Shown: positions 25,231 to 36,348 of the stretch, piece by piece
Layout of the letters: every line of letters starts with the position of its first letter
How positions within the stretch are numbered: the stretch's first letter is position 1
Origin: Topomyia yanbarensis
Taxonomy: Eukaryota > Arthropoda > Insecta > Diptera > Culicidae
NCBI RefSeq assembly: GCF_030247195.1
Contig: NC_080672.1
Coordinates: 7,812,001 to 7,876,000 of the forward strand
DNA length: 64,000 bases
Reading direction: 5' to 3'
The notes under the pieces: model-generated
Told to the model about the DNA's origin: nothing
Seen by the model: only the letters and a program-made list of their open reading frames with translations
Database searches by the model: none
Position numbers and translations under genes: made by a program

Positions 25231-26700
25231 GACAATCATAAATCATAAAAATTTAAAATATTATCTAAACGGCGATCAATGGAAAAAGATAAAACACAAT
25301 AGTAAAACTAAATATTAAAAGAATGTATAAAACAGCTAAAAACAACAAAATCAGGCAAATAAACAAATTAATGTCAATTGTCAAAAAATGCAAAATCGAG
25401 AAAATCCAAAACAGAACCTACAAAAAATTGATAAAAGAGAACAGGAAACTAGAAAAACATTTTGCAAAGATTAAAGAAGTCGAACATTATTGAACAAATG
25501 GTGAAAATGATAAAAAATCGGTAGGAAAGTAGGAAAATTTTAAGAATCAATGAAAATGAAAAAAGCTACTAAAAGAAAACCGATTTTATCCACCTAGCAG
25601 TGAGATGAAACATTTCTTACACATTTCTCTATTGGATTAGTTTGCAGAACTCACGAGAAGTAGGCACCCAACTAGAGGTGGGATGAAAACAGTTTCTAGT
25701 CTTGCACGAATAAAATCTCGAATAAACTGAATAAATTATAGAAATCAACAAAACGACCGAAATAAAAAAGTAAAGCAAAAAATGAAACAATAGGTTTTTA
25801 AATTCATAAAATGAGTAGAAAAAGTAATGGAAATCATTATAATTTTGATCCAAATACACGAATCAAATTAGATTAGGTTATAACATAAAAATTAAGATTA
25901 TATTTAGAAATAGTTATAAGATTAATAGAATAAATTGACTCATACTAACAAATTGAATGAAATAAAACGAATGACTGAACATGAAATGCATAAAATTAAA
26001 GATATGAATAAAATGAATCGGATAAATCAGATAAATCAAATGAATCAAATGAATTAAATCAATCAAATAAAGCAAATGAATCAAATGAATCACATGAATC
26101 AAATGAACTAAATGAATCAAATTGATTTAATTCATCCAGTGAATACATGATGAATGAATTAATGAAATGAATCAAATGAATAAAAAGAATGGATGAACAA
26201 AACGAATAAAGTAAAAAATAAATGAAATGCATAAATAAAACAAACGAATCAAATAAACAAAATGAGCTGAAGTGATAAAATGAATAAAGAGAAGAAAATG
26301 AGCAGAATTAAATGCATTGATTAAAATGAAAAATTGAACAACAGTAAAAGGTTATAAATTAATATAAAGAAATAAATTGAATCAAATAAATTATTTGGAT
26401 GAAATGATTAAAACTGAAAAAGTAGTCAGATTATTAAAATGAAGAAACTGAACAAAATGAATAAACTGGAAAAAATTAATAAAATACATACAATGAAAGC
26501 AATGAATAAAATAAGTTAAATGAATGATATGAGTAAAATGCACAAAAAGAGTAAACGGATCAGAGTGAATCCAAAGAATGAAACGAATAAAATAAGTAAA
26601 ATGAACGCAGATGAACAAAATGAATAAAAAGATGCGGAATGAAATAATTAATTAAAATTAAATGGTCATATATTTGAAGCCAAACACATTTTTGAATAAA
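25231..26700. repeat. Low-complexity AT-rich array based on ATGAATCAA
   Basis: From about 25880 to 26640 the plus strand is built of diverged 6- to 9-base units of the type aatgaatcaa, aatgaataaa and aaatgaac. The best-preserved part is 26030-26110. The minus-strand frames of Ile/His/Leu repeats over it are artefacts. The 25231-25880 part is AT-rich with A-rich words and no clear unit. Confidence 0.8.
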
Positions 26701-27324
26701 GAAAATGAATAAACCGGATTGTACGAATTTGAAAACCATTGCATCAGAAAGTTTTGAAATGTTTTTGAAAATCCCATCTTCTGAGAAAAGGCTAATAAAT
26801 ATGCAATGGACTTTCTAGGGCTTCCATCTTTTTGTTTTCATGCTTCTTTACTTGACGTATTCAAAGTTTACTTTTTGGTCACATATTCCCGAAAAAAGAT
26901 TTATGTGCAGAACAGAATTTACTGGTCCAGTATTTTAACGCGCAATTGAATATAGTAAAGTGAGACAAGGTCACATGTGCTTTCAAGCCCCTTGAACAGA
27001 GAACGACAGAGGGAGAATGCGATTCGTGAATGAGACAGGTAGATATTTCAAAGTTTTTATTTGCATTGAAGTAAATAGTGTGAAATGTCTAGGCTATGTC
27101 GATTGCATAAAAGCGTGTTTGTATTGTTTCGTACGGAATTCTCGTGCAGGAAATATGGATAAATAAGTCCTATACAGACCAATATTGTGAAAAAGAAATG
27201 GTTCAAACTACTCAGTATATCCCCCATCGAGAGTGGGTACTTTGGGAGACTTCTTTTCCTGGATCTAATTTGTGGATATTTTTGGTCTTTGATCCGTTAT
27301 TTTTCATGAAAGTTCGTACCGATA
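26701..27324. other. Gap without a recognised gene
   Basis: No recognisable coding motif. The right boundary is the RTE fragment. Confidence 0.35.
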
Positions 27325-27765
27325 CAACGAATGTGCAGCTGATACAACTCATGGTTCATTCGCCTGCGCAACGTTCCGTCTTCCATCTGCACGCCACCAG
27401 ATGGTACGCAACACCTTTCGTTCGAAAACTCCAAGGCGTTGGTCCTCCACGAGCATAGTCCAGGTCTCGTGGCCGTAGAGGACCACCGATCTAATCAGCT
27501 TCGTGCGGTGGCGAATTTTGTTCGACCAGAGTGTCCTCTGGAGTCCAACGTAGGCACGATTTCCCGCTAAGATCCGTCTCTGAATTTCTCTGCTGTTATC
27601 ATTGTCGTCGGTTACCAGTGAGCCCAAATACATGAACTCGTCGACCATCTCGATTTCGTCACCGTCAATCCGAACTCGGGTGCGAGGTTCACATTGTCGT
27701 CTCTAGAACCTCTTCCTCTCATGTATTTTGTCTTCGAAATGTTGATTTTTCTTTTGAAAATTTCC
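27325..27765 (-). pseudogene. RTE-clade reverse transcriptase C-terminal fragment
   Basis: On the minus strand the order is INISKTKYMRGRGSRD, DGDEIEMVDEFMYLGSLVT, DNDNSREIQRRILAGNRAY, VVLYGHETWTMLVEDQR and GVFERKVLRTIW. This matches almost residue for residue the part of the intact RTE frame at 54.7-55.1 kb. Only the stretch after the catalytic core survives, with an internal deletion near the RTKL segment and a frameshift after DQR. It is a truncated insertion of the same or a sister family. Confidence 0.88.
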
Positions 27766-28024
27766 ATCATTAATCTTTCATATTACCCAATTAAGCCAAA
27801 TATTTTTCTGATATAGCCATGAATTTCCTTAATTATAGTGTAGAAACAGGCTTTGAATACAATTGAATTAAAGTTGAGTTGATGTAGCAGCAGATAAAAA
27901 ATAGTTTTGTTTTCTCAAACCTTCGCAATTACAATTAACAAATATTTCAGATTGGCAGAAGATCTTATCACACAACTTAGAAATGCATACAGAAATAGCT
28001 AGATAGATGCGATAGAAGAGAGAC

Positions 28025-28083
<59 letters not shown>

Positions 28084-28689
28084 GTGATAGAGATAGGTGG
28101 GGGTGATGGTTAATGCAGTGACATTATTTTTATAGGTATATTATTATGATATATTGATTCTTACATTCTTATCATAAATAATGTAAGTAGTAATTTTTGC
28201 TCCATAACCAGTATAACCTAAATCTTGCAAAAGAGCTAAATTTTCGCTAGATTTTTGGGCTTCAAACATACAGTTGCTTTCGGTGACGCCACAAGTATAA
28301 TTATATTAGAAATCTTTTATCTCACTACTAGGTGAATTACTTGTTGATCTGTGTATTGATATACCATCCAACATTTACCTCATGATTGAACGCAATGCCT
28401 AATCCAAGGAACAAATACTAGAACTCACTGTTTCTTTATCAACGCATTATTTTGTCTTTGAAGTGAACTTATATATTGATTTTTGAGAAATAGTTCTTTT
28501 ATTATAAAGGTAATTCACAAAATGTTCTCAACATCGAATTCCATGAATCACGTAGATGTGTTTTCATACCCCGATATTCAAAATCGGTTTAGTTTTGCCC
28601 CTAAATCACCAGTAAAAAATGAATGAAGTATGAAACAATCTCATTTTTAATTAGTGGAAATTGGTAAGCGAGGACTAAAAATACAAAAT
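27766..28689. repeat. Gap with (GA)n microsatellite
   Basis: The interval holds an AT-rich stretch and a GA repeat (about 28018-28078, roughly 30 units including small interruptions). At 28335-28300, minus strand, there is a copy of the dispersed-repeat start motif (aattcacctagtagtgagat). No gene is recognised. Confidence 0.6.
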
Positions 28690-29130
28690 GTCTAATATCT
28701 CCGCCGCTCGTGCACGGATTTAGACAATCTATAGCTTGTTAGAAAGGTATTTTTACAAGCTTTCTATTTTTGTGGGACAATATTGTATTGTTTGAAAGTT
28801 ATTTGCAAAAAACCTGCTGTGTTTTGACAAAATCGCCCATATCTCAGAAAGTAAACAACATATCGAAAATGAAAAATAATAGTGTCAAATGGCAACGTTA
28901 GGCCTTTCATTTGAAACTAATTTCATTAAGATCGGTTCAACCATTGCTGAGATAATTACATGACATTTTGTACATACATACATACACACATACACACACA
29001 CACATACAGACATTGTCTCAATTTGTCGAGCTGAGTCGATTGGTATATGAGACTCGGCCCTCCGGGCCTCGGAAAAAGTTGTCAAAGTTTGAGCGAATCC
29101 TATACATTTCTTTTATAAGAAATGTAAAAA
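28690..29130 (+). repeat. Dispersed repeat with ACAT microsatellite and GGCCC hairpin, copy 1
   Basis: The 3' part carries a run of acatacacac words (28974-29010), then gtcgagctgagtcgattggtatatgagactcggccctccgggcctcgg, then a terminal acatttcttttataagaaatgt inverted repeat. The same order of blocks occurs at 38.9-39.1 and 40.1-40.3 kb, which defines a dispersed repeat family. The longest frame is not coding. Confidence 0.75.
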
Positions 29131-30056
29131 GATAAATCAAATGTTTTTCAAATTCAAAATAAACGTATAGGAAAATGGTCAACAGAAAAAGTACCTATTT
29201 TGAAAGTAAGTTGAATGGAAACAATGAAGAAATAACTATAACGAATTAGAACTTAAGGAAAATGTGTAAAATATAAATAAAATTATATTAAATTATCAAT
29301 GGAGAAAAAAATAAAACTACGAAAAACAGAAAGCTTAGAACTAGAAAATAAGGAAGAAAATACGAGAAAGGTAAACGATTAAACAATCAGATATATTGGA
29401 TTCAATCCAATATATAAGAAATAAATAAAATTGTTTGTAGAAATGCAAAAAATATGAAAAAAAGGAAATAGAAAAAGGCTATGATAATAATAGATGTAGT
29501 TAATAGACAAATTAAAACAAATTGTATGGAATGACCAAAAAAGCAGGTTATTTAAATATTAAACAATAAGAAAAATAAAATAAAGAAAGTAGAACTTCCT
29601 CGAAAAATGGTGAATAAAATGAAATAACAGGGAAAAAAACTATAAATTAAAGTAAGTGGTAGTGTTAGAAATAGAAAAATATAAAGAACGTGAAAAGATG
29701 GATAAAATAAAAGTATGGAAATAGATAAAAAAAAGCAGAATCTTAATATTGCAGAAATATTAATAAAATCCACAACTTGAACAAATAGATCAATGCAATT
29801 TTAACAAAACAAAAATAATAGAGAAAAATGCGAAACATGGATAAAATTTCAAATAAGGGTTGTGGTTGGATTTTACGCTATGCTAGTTTCGAAAACATTC
29901 ATATTCCTATAAAAAACATGAATTATTCCGTTATTCTTCTCTTCATGCTCCATGACATATAAAACTCAAAACAAAACTATTAACATTAGGGTATGGTGAG
30001 GCAAATCCGACCTAGTAAGTGGTTTTGGCTGTAAAATTCTCACTAAACAACAGGTA
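29131..30056. other. AT-rich gap
   Basis: Very A-rich on the plus strand, with no recognised gene. The 73-codon Phe/Leu-rich minus frame at 29552-29773 is compositional. Confidence 0.45.
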
Positions 30057-30915
30057 CACGGTGTTCATAAAACCGTTATTAACAAATAAAAATGACCATA
30101 AATTTGTCATTCGGCATTCGAAAGATACAGTATCCAAGCTTCTTCTCAGTGAATATCAAAATGATCCATCGAGAGATTCGAGAGAAATTGCTATTTGAAG
30201 TTTTATGACACGTTTCATAAGGCTACCAGCAAACACCCACGGGTTTGGTCCTATCTCTATAAACAAAAAAAAAAATTTGTCTACTTATTTAGTACATGGC
30301 ATTCGAAATATATAGTAATCAAGTATATCCCCTGCAAGTTTGAAAATATTTCATTGACGGAATCGAAATTTATAACGGTTTGGATGTGGTATGCGGTCAT
30401 AGATGGGTTTTCTACCAGACTTCAAGCCCGAGTCCATGTTTGTCCATTGACTATTTAAATCGTTTATACGTGTCGCGGTTTTTAAAGGAAAACCATACCA
30501 TTAAATTACATAAATATAATGTACAAAAGGTGTTATTTATATGGTGCACTGAAAAAAATATGAAAATAGGGTTGTCTACCCAACGTTAAATATAATGTGT
30601 AAATTTAAAAAATGGATAAAAGTTTGAATGTTTACTTCAAATACTTGGATATACTTGATTACTATACCTTTCGAATGCCATGTACTAAATAAGTAGACAA
30701 ATATTTTTTGTTTACAGAGATAGGACCAAACCCGTGGGTGTTTACTGGTAGCCTTATGAAACGTGTCATAAAACTTCAAATCGCAATTTCTCTCGAATCT
30801 CTCGATGGATCATTTTAATATTCACTGAGAAGATGCTTGGATACTGTATCTTTCGAATGCCGTATGACAAATTTATGGTCATTTTTTTGTTAATAACGGT
30901 TTTAGGAACACCGTG
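30057..30915. mobile_element. 860-bp inverted-repeat element with CACGGTGTTC ends
   Basis: The left end begins CACGGTGTTCATAAAACCG and the right end is its near-perfect complement, finishing GGAACACCGTG. The arms are about 270 bp (30057-30329 and 30647-30915) with a 320-bp spacer. The mirror-image short frames on the two strands (30195 plus and 30779 minus, both beginning MKFYDTFHKATSKHPRVWSY) arise from the inverted arms. It is a coding-free MITE-like element; the superfamily is not clear because I could not define a target duplication. Confidence 0.8.
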
Positions 30916-30959
30916 AGTAAGTTAAACTCACAAGTAGTTCAACTTGCCTGCGAATAAGC

Positions 30960-31742
30960 CTAAAGCTCTTCACCACATTGGATAAGAAACTTTAGTATGT
31001 CTCTGGGTTTCAGTCGTCCAAGCATGATTTCATCTATATAAGGACGGCCGAAGACTCGAAAGCGCAATTGCGCTACCGCTGGATAGTTGCATATCAGATG
31101 ATATGAGGTTCCGTAGTCGGATTCACAAAGATCACATGAAAAAGACTCAGCGCGCTGAATAGTTGCCATGTGATAATTGAGTTTGCAGTGGCGGGTTAAA
31201 GCCCTGGTCAGCATGCCGCAGTGGAGCTTCGAAAAATGTAGGAAATTTTTCGAAATCACTGGGCACGGTTGTTCTGGAAACGCCTTTGTTTGGCGACACG
31301 TTTGTAGATTTCTCCAATAATTGCGGTGCTCGGACGAAGCCCAGGACCGTATTTTTTCCCTTATCCAACTTGTCGAAATTGGCAGCGCGGGCTCAGGACC
31401 AACGAAGTCAATCGCTGAACCTGCCCTGGCCAATTCGTCAGCCCAGTCATTTCCAGTAATACCAGACAAGGTAGATAGTGTTGACAATGCTTAGTTTTTC
31501 GATTTGGGTTCGGCACGCGATCACTAGCTTGGACCGGGATTTGTCTGAGCTAAGGGCCTTGATTGCAGCCTGACTATCGGAGCAGAAGTTTATAACTCTG
31601 CCGGACAAACTCAGTTGAAGGGCAGATTGTACCCCGCACATACTCGGAAAGATTTCTGCTTGGAATACAGTACAGTATCTACCTAGTGAGTGAGATTGTT
31701 CCAATCTCATTTCACGACAGTAGACACCAGCACCAGTCTCAA
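30960..31742 (-). pseudogene. Non-LTR retrotransposon RNase H and C-terminal fragment
   Basis: The minus strand reads LETGAGVYCREM (near 31740), FQAEIF (RNase H Glu, near 31660), FCSDSQAAIKAL (second Asp, near 31590), then after a small frame-breaking loss GITGNDWADELARAG (final Asp, near 31460). A C-terminal domain follows with CDLCESDYGTSYHLIC (zinc-finger-like, near 31125) and ends ILKFLIQCGEEL at 30963. The first catalytic Asp (TDGS box) is missing because the fragment starts just after it. It is a 5'-truncated, frameshifted LINE 3' end that probably belongs to the RT family at 22.6-25.2 kb but lies in the opposite orientation. Confidence 0.85.
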
Positions 31743-33907
31743 GTCGTCAAGTCTCCCCATGTTCCCCTATATCAAGAGTTTTTGATGACTCATTTGACCA
31801 ATTGAACTCTCAAATAGAGGTAGGGGGCTATCGCCTCTAGTGGTGCTTTGACCAGAAGAATTTTACTGAGCAGGGTCTAGTCTATCTCAAGAGACACATG
31901 GGTATGCGTAGGAATCAATTCGAATTTCGAATTAAAGTGATCACTCGACAGAATTTTTGAGCGCTTCCATTGCTTTTTATTGTATAAAAGCTTAAAAACA
32001 AATAAATAGGCTCTGTTTTATTTCTTATGTAGCTCGTAGCACTAGGAGGAAAAATATATCAGTTTTGTTGATTAGGTTGGGTGAAGTACTTCGCTTCCTC
32101 GGATATTCACAGAGAATCTAAAAGCACTAGCCACTCGCGCTGTGAAGGATAACCCGGGCGATCTTTGCTCTGCTTCACAGTAAACGAACACGGGGCGTGA
32201 AATTCACAATTCAGTTTCTTTCGAGAATCTTTGTGAGGAACATTGATCCATTGAAGCGAACGTTCAATGGGGTAAAGTAAAAAATGGCTCTTTTAAAATA
32301 ATATTGGCCAATGCTAAGAGGGGCCCTCCTTATCGATTAGGGCCTGAAACCCGAGGATGATGTTTATGAGGACTGGGTGCTGGACGATTCCTGATAAACA
32401 AAAGGGCAACCCCATTTCAATTTTTACCGATTTTCCGTACTAATTTCCATATAACCTTTAAAAATTTTGGAGGGTCCGTAGACGCAACAAATACTAAGGG
32501 CCATAAAAGGAATCAGTAGAGCTTGGTGGAGCTAAACGTCAAAAATTGAACCAATCTATTGTACAGTTCACAAATATTTACTTCTTTACCTTTGAGGAGA
32601 TGCTTCGCGTTCGCTCTAAGCCGCTCAATACGAACGATAATGAAACAAATCTATAGCGGATCTATATACAAATCTTTTCACCATTGAAGTGTTCGGTTGG
32701 TGCACCATATTCGGCTCTGACCGAGATGAGCTAAAATTTTCCACCATTTCCGAGTAGTTTTCGAAAGATTTTTCAATACAGTTTTTCGTGGACGCGAAGT
32801 TATAGCGTTTTTCATCTTGCTCCCTTATGGAGGTGTTGCTTATACTTGAAACATTAAACGCGATTATCTCGAAATCATATTTCCCAAAAGCGTCTTTGCG
32901 GTAATTACGATTGCCGGAAAAGTTTTCAACCGATCTCAAAACTTTTTTTTTTTTTGACTTGTTCGTAATTTAACTGTCGTGTCCTTGAACGATTCCATTT
33001 TTTCGTTAAAATTTTCATATTATTGTTATGAATTTTTTAATAATTTTTTTCAGGTGAAAATAGTGATTTTTTTGGAAAAATCGTCCCCGTTTCCAAAAAG
33101 AAGAATTTTTTTGTAGTCGATCGTTCAAGGACACCATAGGTACGTATACTAATGAATTGTTTTTAATTTGATGGTTTCTGTTGAACTGTTAGTCTAGAAT
33201 CGTAGTTACGGCAAACCTATTTGAAAAAAACGTGTTTTGCGGAAATTGCTATAGCTTCGACAATTATTAATATTTTTTTATTTTCTCTAGTGTATTTTGC
33301 AAATTGGACATTATACTACGCTAAACGTATAACAAGTATTTCATAAAAATATGTCTACATACCTTTATAAAAATTCAAACTTTTCCCTTTTTTCCCACAT
33401 CTCAACATATATAACCCCTTAATAAATGTAATACATACTTCAAGATTTAATACAGCATTGCTGAACATATTTTCGACAAAATAGCGAAGAAATTTATTAA
33501 ATTTATGCAGTACCGCAAAAGACATGAGCGTTCCCAACCTTACACGACTTACCGTCCGAAATTTTTGGAGAGGAGTCCCTATTTTCGCTATGTTTCTATT
33601 GTCACCATACCCATTTAAAGCCGTTGGCTAGAGCAGTGTCTGCCATCTTTGTTTAACGCATTGAATCAAATGGTAGCGCAACAATAGGGGCACTCGATTC
33701 GAGTCTTTGTTGCGCTCAAACACGAGAATTTCACTGTTTTCACCGCATTTGTGTTATTATATTGGTTATTAACAACGAAGCAAAGCTGTTGATGTCAATT
33801 TTTAGGCATTCCATTGATGGTAGGCCGAGAAATTAATGAATTAGTGAGGCACCCTGCTTAGTATGTTGAAAATAGGCACTTTACCCTAAGCCAAAATAAT
33901 CTCTTAT
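31743..33907. other. Gap without a recognised gene
   Basis: AT-rich sequence with homopolymer runs, for example T at 32943-32955. A 104-codon minus frame (32625-32939) has no recognisable domain. No SINE, transposase or RT motif was identified. Confidence 0.35.
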
Positions 33908-34490
33908 TTTATTAAAGCTGAAGAGTGTGGGTCTTCTTTGGCTTAGGGGTCTTCGGCTTGTTCGCTGCAGCCTTTGGTGGTTTGATACCTTTCTATTTGG
34001 TGACAGCTGCTACCGCCTTTGCAGGGGTTAACCATCTTCGCAACCGGTTTCTTACCGGCAGCCTTTGACTTTGTGGTCTTCTCACTACCACCACCAGCGT
34101 TTTTCTTTTTCTCTCCGGTGGCAATCAATTTCTTCGGTTAATTTTCAGTCTTCTTTGGCAACAGAATGGCCTGGATATTAAACAACACACCACCATAGGA
34201 AATAGTCACGCCGCCCAGAGTGCAATTTGTTCAGCTCTTCGTAATCTCGAATGTCCAGCTGCAGATGACGGGGGATGATCCTGGTCTACTTGTTATCAAG
34301 GACAGAATGTACTGCCAGCTTCAATGCTTTGGAGGCAAGATATTTCATCACTGCTGTCAGGTAGACGGGTGCTCCGGCACCAACACACTCGGTGTAGTGA
34401 CTCTTTCTCAGCAAACGATGGATTCGGATGACAGGACGTGCTAGTGTATGCAGCACGAGGGTAGCACACGAATGACGCCGTATTCGCATG
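33908..34490 (-). pseudogene. Histone H2A pseudogene with lysine-rich, H1-like C-terminal extension
   Basis: The minus strand encodes a recognisable H2A fold: [16 protein letters not shown] (near 34430), [17 protein letters not shown] (near 34380), a stop, then TRIIPRHLQLDIR (near 34270), EELNKL and, after a shift, [13 protein letters not shown] near 34150. H2A normally ends a few residues after this LPKKTE segment. Here, after one stop codon, it continues as PKKLIATGEKKKN, EKTTKSKAAGKKPVAKM, KPPKAAANKPKTPKPKK and a final stop at 33912. This is a tail of about 70 residues with the Lys/Ala/Pro composition of histone H1. AATAAA overlaps the stop (complement of 33908-33913). Several stops and shifts show it is dead. 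No introns and a polyadenylation signal fit a retrocopy of a polyadenylated H2A variant mRNA. Confidence 0.75.
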
Positions 34491-35545
34491 CGAGCCCCGA
34501 TTTAGCTCATAAATAAAAAATAAATCATTCTGTCAAATATAATGAAAGCTATTGACTTTCAAAACTGATAAGACTGCCCCTGCCGATAGTTTGAACCGGA
34601 CCCCTATATTTAAGACAAGAAAAATATGCTTAAAAATGATTTAGTCGAATTTGACTTGGTTCGTCTGCTAGAGCCCATAAAATATATTTGCAAATGATAC
34701 TGACAAAATCGGGGGTAAATAAAATCAGGGGCTGATAAAATCGGGTCTCTACACTGTATCATTTTCTAAAATTAGTTAAACACTAAACCTTTCTTTCGCT
34801 ATTGAAATGATTGACTATGTAAAGCAGTGTTGTTGTATTTTTTTATTTCAAGTTGAGTAAGTAAGAAACGAGATGAATAGAGGCGCTGAGATGAATTAGG
34901 AAACGTCTACCCTAACCAAAAGTCGGGCAGTAAAAATTGTACATCAAAGACAAGTTAGCCATGACTGTATGTTGCATGCAAGTTGCATGCCAGAAATCTC
35001 CTCAGCCACGGTGCGCAAGCGCCCGCGAACCCAGTGGCAAGTAATGCTTTACACCTGTCTCCCATGGAATGTGTATGCTTCTCTAGGTCGTCCTTTGCTA
35101 TACAATTTACTGCGTTTCCGGTGCATTTTCATCGCTAGAAAAGAACCACGCAAAACAATATCTTTATCGGTGATGATGTTTTTGATTGCGTACAATGGTA
35201 TACACTATGTAGACCAATAAATTGCCATTTATTTTAACTTGAATATTTATTGGAATTTATTTCTTTTTTTCCACTCCTCCCACAGCAGTGAATTGGATTT
35301 CCTCGTGGAAGGTAGAGTCCAACCTAATTATTACGTTTCCCCATACATAGTATTACTAGTTGTTGTTTTATGACAATTGAAAATTTACAATCTGCTAACG
35401 ATGTATTTATGCTTCAAATCATTTGAAAAATCGAGTGATTATCAATTTATATGTCAAACTCTAGCAAATTTTTTTATGTACCTGTGCGCTAAGCGGGAAT
35501 TTTTTCTCTGACCCAAGGCAATAAAACAATGGTGTTGATAACAAA
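34491..35545. other. Gap without a recognised gene
   Basis: No recognisable coding motif. An 83-codon plus frame (34969-35220) cannot be assigned. It lies upstream of the pseudogene on its left and downstream of the NAP1-family gene on its right (both minus). Confidence 0.35.
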
Positions 35546-35548
35546 CAA

Positions 35549-35554
35549 TTTATT
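35549..35554 (-). promoter_or_regulatory. Putative polyadenylation signal of the NAP1-family gene
   Basis: AATAAA on the minus strand lies only about 6 bases beyond the TAA stop of the NAP1-like frame. This would give a very short 3' untranslated region. It is a sequence match only. Confidence 0.4.
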
Positions 35555-35559
35555 ACATA

Positions 35560-36348
35560 TTAATCACAGATTTGCGCTTGTTCCAGTTCATATTCCAACG
35601 AATCATCATCCACGTTGATAAAATCTCCACAGTAGAACAAAACCGCTCGCGGCACGACCCGATCTTTGATGAAATAGCCAATCCCAAAGTCATACTCCAT
35701 AAACTTCTTGTACGTCACCGGATCCACATTTGCTGCTAGCTTTTTCGGACAGAAAAAATTGAAAAATGAATCTACAGTACGCTCCGTTCCATTTTCGACG
35801 GCGACAGTCAAATTAGCACCCTCTTTCCAGTCAATGTCACATCCGACAGTGTCGAAGATTTTGAAACCATTAAACGACAGCAGCTTATTCACATCAGGAA
35901 CACACTCCATCTCGTACCGCTTGGTGAGCACTGTGTTAGTAAAATTATCGTTCGCTTCAAATTCAAACTCCAGCACGAATCCAGCTTTCGGCTCGTTGAT
36001 CAAAATCGACCGAACGTCTATCAGATGCTTCAGAGCCTCTTCGTCGTGCGGTTGAACGAGTCCGTAAAAAATTGGAGCCATTTTGAAGACTCTAAGCCAA
36101 AATTCTGGAATCCCCTTGACCAGTGGATCCTCCGTTTTGTTGTTTTCGTGTCCTTCCGATTTCAGCGTGTCCTCTTGCGTAGTACCGTTCACAATTTGGC
36201 GTCTCTTGTCGAAGATTTCAATCAACGATTTCTGAAAATCGGTCTCCACCGAATGGACCTGCTCGTGGAATTCCGCTTCCTTGTTCAGTATGTCAATCTG
36301 AATTTTCCTCAGTGCGTCGATCTTCGTACGGATGTTCGGAGGAAGCAT
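35560..36348 (-). CDS. NAP1-family histone chaperone, intronless
   Basis: This uninterrupted 262-residue frame has the complete layout of a nucleosome assembly protein domain. There is a long N-terminal dimerisation helix (about 8-50, MLPPNIRTKIDALRKIQ start), GIPEFWLRVFK (79-89), the beta-sheet core with FVLEFEFEANDNFTN (124-138) and LTKRYEM (141-147), the SFFNFF box (194-199), and the IGYFIKDRVVPRAVLFY segment (223-239). A short acidic tail (DDDSLEYELE) ends it. Family members bind H2A-H2B or linker histones and shuttle or assemble them. At 262 residues it is shorter than canonical NAP1 (about 370) and lacks long acidic arms, which resembles SET or the small germline NAP paralogues of flies. 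The absence of introns suggests a retrogene, but no poly-A relic was seen. It is the only clearly intact host-type gene in the window. The start was chosen at the first ATG before the dimerisation helix. Confidence 0.88.
   Translation of the reverse strand: MLPPNIRTKIDALRKIQIDILNKEAEFHEQVHSVETDFQKSLIEIFDKRRQIVNGTTQEDTLKSEGHENNKTEDPLVKGIPEFWLRVFKMAPIFYGLVQPHDEEALKHLIDVRSILINEPKAGFVLEFEFEANDNFTNTVLTKRYEMECVPDVNKLLSFNGFKIFDTVGCDIDWKEGANLTVAVENGTERTVDSFFNFFCPKKLAANVDPVTYKKFMEYDFGIGYFIKDRVVPRAVLFYCGDFINVDDDSLEYELEQAQICD

Noticed and set aside
25914..26618. Ile/His/Leu-rich minus-strand frames resembling membrane proteins
   Set aside because: They follow the ATGAATCAA-type array and change with it; composition artefact.
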